The notes beneath the pieces are model-generated. The model saw nothing but the letters and a program-made list of their open reading frames with translations, did no database searches and was not told where the DNA came from. From Candidatus Parepulonipiscium sp. PG-Nun2H_MBin03 (GTDB lineage: Bacteria > Bacillota > Clostridia > Lachnospirales > Cellulosilyticaceae), in NCBI GenBank assembly GCA_001995005.1, contig MDJN01000219.1, positions 1 to 15,409 of the forward strand: a DNA stretch of 15,409 nt, in the 5' to 3' direction. This document shows positions 13,702-15,409 of the stretch, in pieces (within the stretch, counting starts at the first letter, position 1; each line of letters starts with the position of its first letter). Position numbers and translations under genes: made by a program.

Positions 13702-14691
13702 ATGGCAAAATTATTTTATGCCCAAGATTGTAATTTAGATGTTTTAAAAGGTAAGAAGGTAGCTATTATTGGTTACGGATCACAAGGACATGCACATGCA
13801 CTAAACTTACATGAGTCAGGTGTTGATGTAATTGTAGGATTATATGACGGTAGTCCATCTTGGAAAAAAGCTGAGGATGCAGGACTTAAGGTAATGACAG
13901 CAAAAGATGCGGCAAGTGCTGCAGATGTTATAATGCTGCTTGTAAATGATGAAAAACAACCAACTATATATAAAGAGAGTATTGAACCTGGACTTACAGA
14001 AGGTAAGACATTGGCTTTTGCACACGGATTTAATATTCACTATGGGCAAATCCAACCGCCAGCTAATGTAAATGTTATTATGATTGCACCAAAAGGACCA
14101 GGTCATACTGTACGTAGTGAATATGAACTAGGCAAAGGAGTGCCAGCTCTTATTGCAGTTTATCAAGACCCAACAGGAAAAGCAAAAGAGATTGCTCTTG
14201 CATATGCAGCAGGTGTGGGCGGAGCTCGTGCAGGTATATTAGAGACTACTTTTAAAGAAGAAACTGAAACAGACCTTTTTGGAGAACAAGCAGTTCTTTG
14301 TGGTGGTGTAGTGGAGCTTATGAAAGCAGGTTTTGACACATTAGTAGAAGCGGGATATGAACCAGAGAGTGCGTATTTTGAATGTGTGCATGAGATGAAA
14401 TTAATCATTGATCTTGTAAATAAAGGTGGAATGAATTTAATGAGATATTCAATCTCTGATACTGCAGAATATGGAGACTATGTTACAGGAAAAAGAATTA
14501 TTACAGACGAGACTCGTAAAGAGATGAAGAAAATTTTAACAGAAATCCAAGATGGAACTTTTGCAAGAAATTGGATATTAGAAAACAGTGCAAATCGCCC
14601 ATACTTTAATGCAACTAAGAGAATAGAATCAGAGCACCTTGTTGAGCAGGTAGGCAAAGATTTAAGAGATAAAATGATTTGGCACAAATAA
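13702..14691 (+). CDS. ilvC: Ketol-acid reductoisomerase, class I
   Basis: Second step of valine, leucine and isoleucine synthesis: isomerises and reduces acetolactate or acetohydroxybutyrate using NAD(P)H and Mg2+. The 329-aa product has the Rossmann motif GYGSQGHAHALNL, HGFNIHYGQIQPP, MIAPKGPGHTVRSEY, and the knotted domain with DLFGEQAVLCGG, the metal-binding acidic residues and YSISDTAEYG. Length fits class I. A TTG at 13636 lies in frame upstream, but AAGGAGA (13684-13690) and the family N-terminus favour ATG 13702. The cofactor loop reads GLYDGSPSW where NADPH enzymes usually have Arg and Ser residues (GLRxGSxSW), hinting at NADH use. leuA follows after 14 bases, so both form one operon. 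Confidence 0.97.
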   Translation: MAKLFYAQDCNLDVLKGKKVAIIGYGSQGHAHALNLHESGVDVIVGLYDGSPSWKKAEDAGLKVMTAKDAASAADVIMLLVNDEKQPTIYKESIEPGLTEGKTLAFAHGFNIHYGQIQPPANVNVIMIAPKGPGHTVRSEYELGKGVPALIAVYQDPTGKAKEIALAYAAGVGGARAGILETTFKEETETDLFGEQAVLCGGVVELMKAGFDTLVEAGYEPESAYFECVHEMKLIIDLVNKGGMNLMRYSISDTAEYGDYVTGKRIITDETRKEMKKILTEIQDGTFARNWILENSANRPYFNATKRIESEHLVEQVGKDLRDKMIWHK

Positions 14692-14705
14692 AATAGGAGA
14701 GGATT

Positions 14706-15409
14706 ATGTCTAGACAAATTAAAGTATTTGATACCACACTAAGAGACGGAGAACAAGCTCCTGGGTATAGTATGAATTTAGCAGAAAAAATTGAGATGGC
14801 GATACAGCTAGAAAAGTTAGGCGTGGACTCAATAGAAGCTGGATTTGCTATCGCTTCAAAAGGCGACTTTAAATCAGTTGCTAAAATTGCTAAAATTATC
14901 AAAAATACCGAAGTGGTAAGTCTTTCTCGTGCATTAGTAGCAGATATTGATGCATCAGCAGAAGCCTTAAAAGATGCTAAATTTCCAAAAATCCATACCT
15001 TTATAGCTACTTCTGATATCCATATGAAGTATAAACTCCAAAAGAGCGAAGATGAGGTATTGGAAACTACAAAAGAGATGGTAAAATACGCAAAAAAATA
15101 CTTTCATAATGTTGAGTTTTCTGCAGAAGATGCAACACGTTCACGCCGTGAATTTTTGTATAGAGTCTTAGCAGAAGCGATAAAAGCTGGAGCAACTGTA
15201 TTAAATATTCCGGATACAGTTGGGTATACTTCACCATTAGAAATGTATGATTTAATATGCGATATTAAAAACAATGTGTATGGCATAGAAAAAGTAGATA
15301 TTTCGGTACATTGTCACAATGACCTAGGACTAGGCGTGGCAAATACTTTATCTGCAATAAAAGCGGGAGCTACTCAGGTAGAGTGTACAGTAAATGGTAT
15401 AGGTGAAAG
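14706..15409 (+). CDS. leuA: 2-isopropylmalate synthase, N-terminal part (runs off the window)
   Basis: First committed step of leucine synthesis: condenses acetyl-CoA with 2-oxoisovalerate. Only the first 234 codons are present and the frame stays open to the window edge. The TIM-barrel catalytic domain shows FDTTLRDGEQAPG (8-20) with R13 and metal ligand D14, IEAGFAIASKGDF (43-55), EFSAEDATRS (137-146), NIPDTVGYTSP (167-177), the metal ligands H202 and H204 in HCHND, and the NGIGE end (230-234). RDGEQ is followed by Ala where most LeuA have Ser. Citramalate or homocitrate synthase share the fold, but the NIPDTVGYT motif and linkage to ilvC favour LeuA. AGGAGAGG (14695-14702) is the ribosome binding site. 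Confidence 0.93.
   Translation, partial: MSRQIKVFDTTLRDGEQAPGYSMNLAEKIEMAIQLEKLGVDSIEAGFAIASKGDFKSVAKIAKIIKNTEVVSLSRALVADIDASAEALKDAKFPKIHTFIATSDIHMKYKLQKSEDEVLETTKEMVKYAKKYFHNVEFSAEDATRSRREFLYRVLAEAIKAGATVLNIPDTVGYTSPLEMYDLICDIKNNVYGIEKVDISVHCHNDLGLGVANTLSAIKAGATQVECTVNGIGE

Overview
The window is AT-rich, tightly packed chromosomal DNA of a low-GC Gram-positive bacterium. Three things point to class Clostridia: the gene order lepA-hemW-hrcA-grpE-dnaK-dnaJ-prmA-rsmE-cysteine desulfurase, a CIRCE element in front of hrcA, and clear AGGAGG-type ribosome binding sites with ATG, GTG and TTG codons around them. The best guess is a Lachnospiraceae- or Cellulosilyticaceae-like lineage, but that is an inference from gene order and protein style. 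No rRNA, tRNA, CRISPR array, insertion sequence or phage gene was seen.

Layout. (1) 1-1910: the 3' part of lepA, then hemW overlapping it by 11 bases. The first ~80 bases look like lepA code riddled with small deletions, as at a poor-quality contig end. (2) 1993-9600: a heat-shock operon under a sigma-A promoter and a perfect CIRCE operator, with hrcA, grpE, dnaK, dnaJ, prmA (L11 methyltransferase), rsmE (16S rRNA m3U methyltransferase) and a NifS/IscS-type cysteine desulfurase. A stem-loop between dnaK and dnaJ may lower expression of the distal genes. (3) 9592-11030, minus strand: pdxS-pdxT, the PLP synthase, with its own promoter; its 3' end overlaps the cysteine desulfurase tail to tail. 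(4) 11137-13495: a small regulatory module. A PadR repressor, a HAAS/DUF1700-like membrane protein and a CPBP-type membrane protease form a plus-strand operon. A membrane-anchored protein resembling DUF6715 is transcribed divergently. Two near-identical palindromes sit in the two opposing promoters, so PadR probably controls both arms. A 15-bp stem-loop ends the operon. (5) 13621-15409: promoter, ilvC and the first 234 codons of leuA, which runs off the window (branched-chain amino acid synthesis).

Most of the window is ordinary housekeeping sequence. The least described part is the PadR/HAAS/CPBP module with its divergent partner and twin operators. Secondary points are the cofactor loop of IlvC, 15-bp in-frame tandem repeats in grpE and rsmE, and the damaged lepA edge. 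Several gene starts were moved downstream of the longest possible reading frame (hrcA, dnaK, rsmE, pdxS, padR, ilvC) because the ribosome binding site and family alignment support the inner start.
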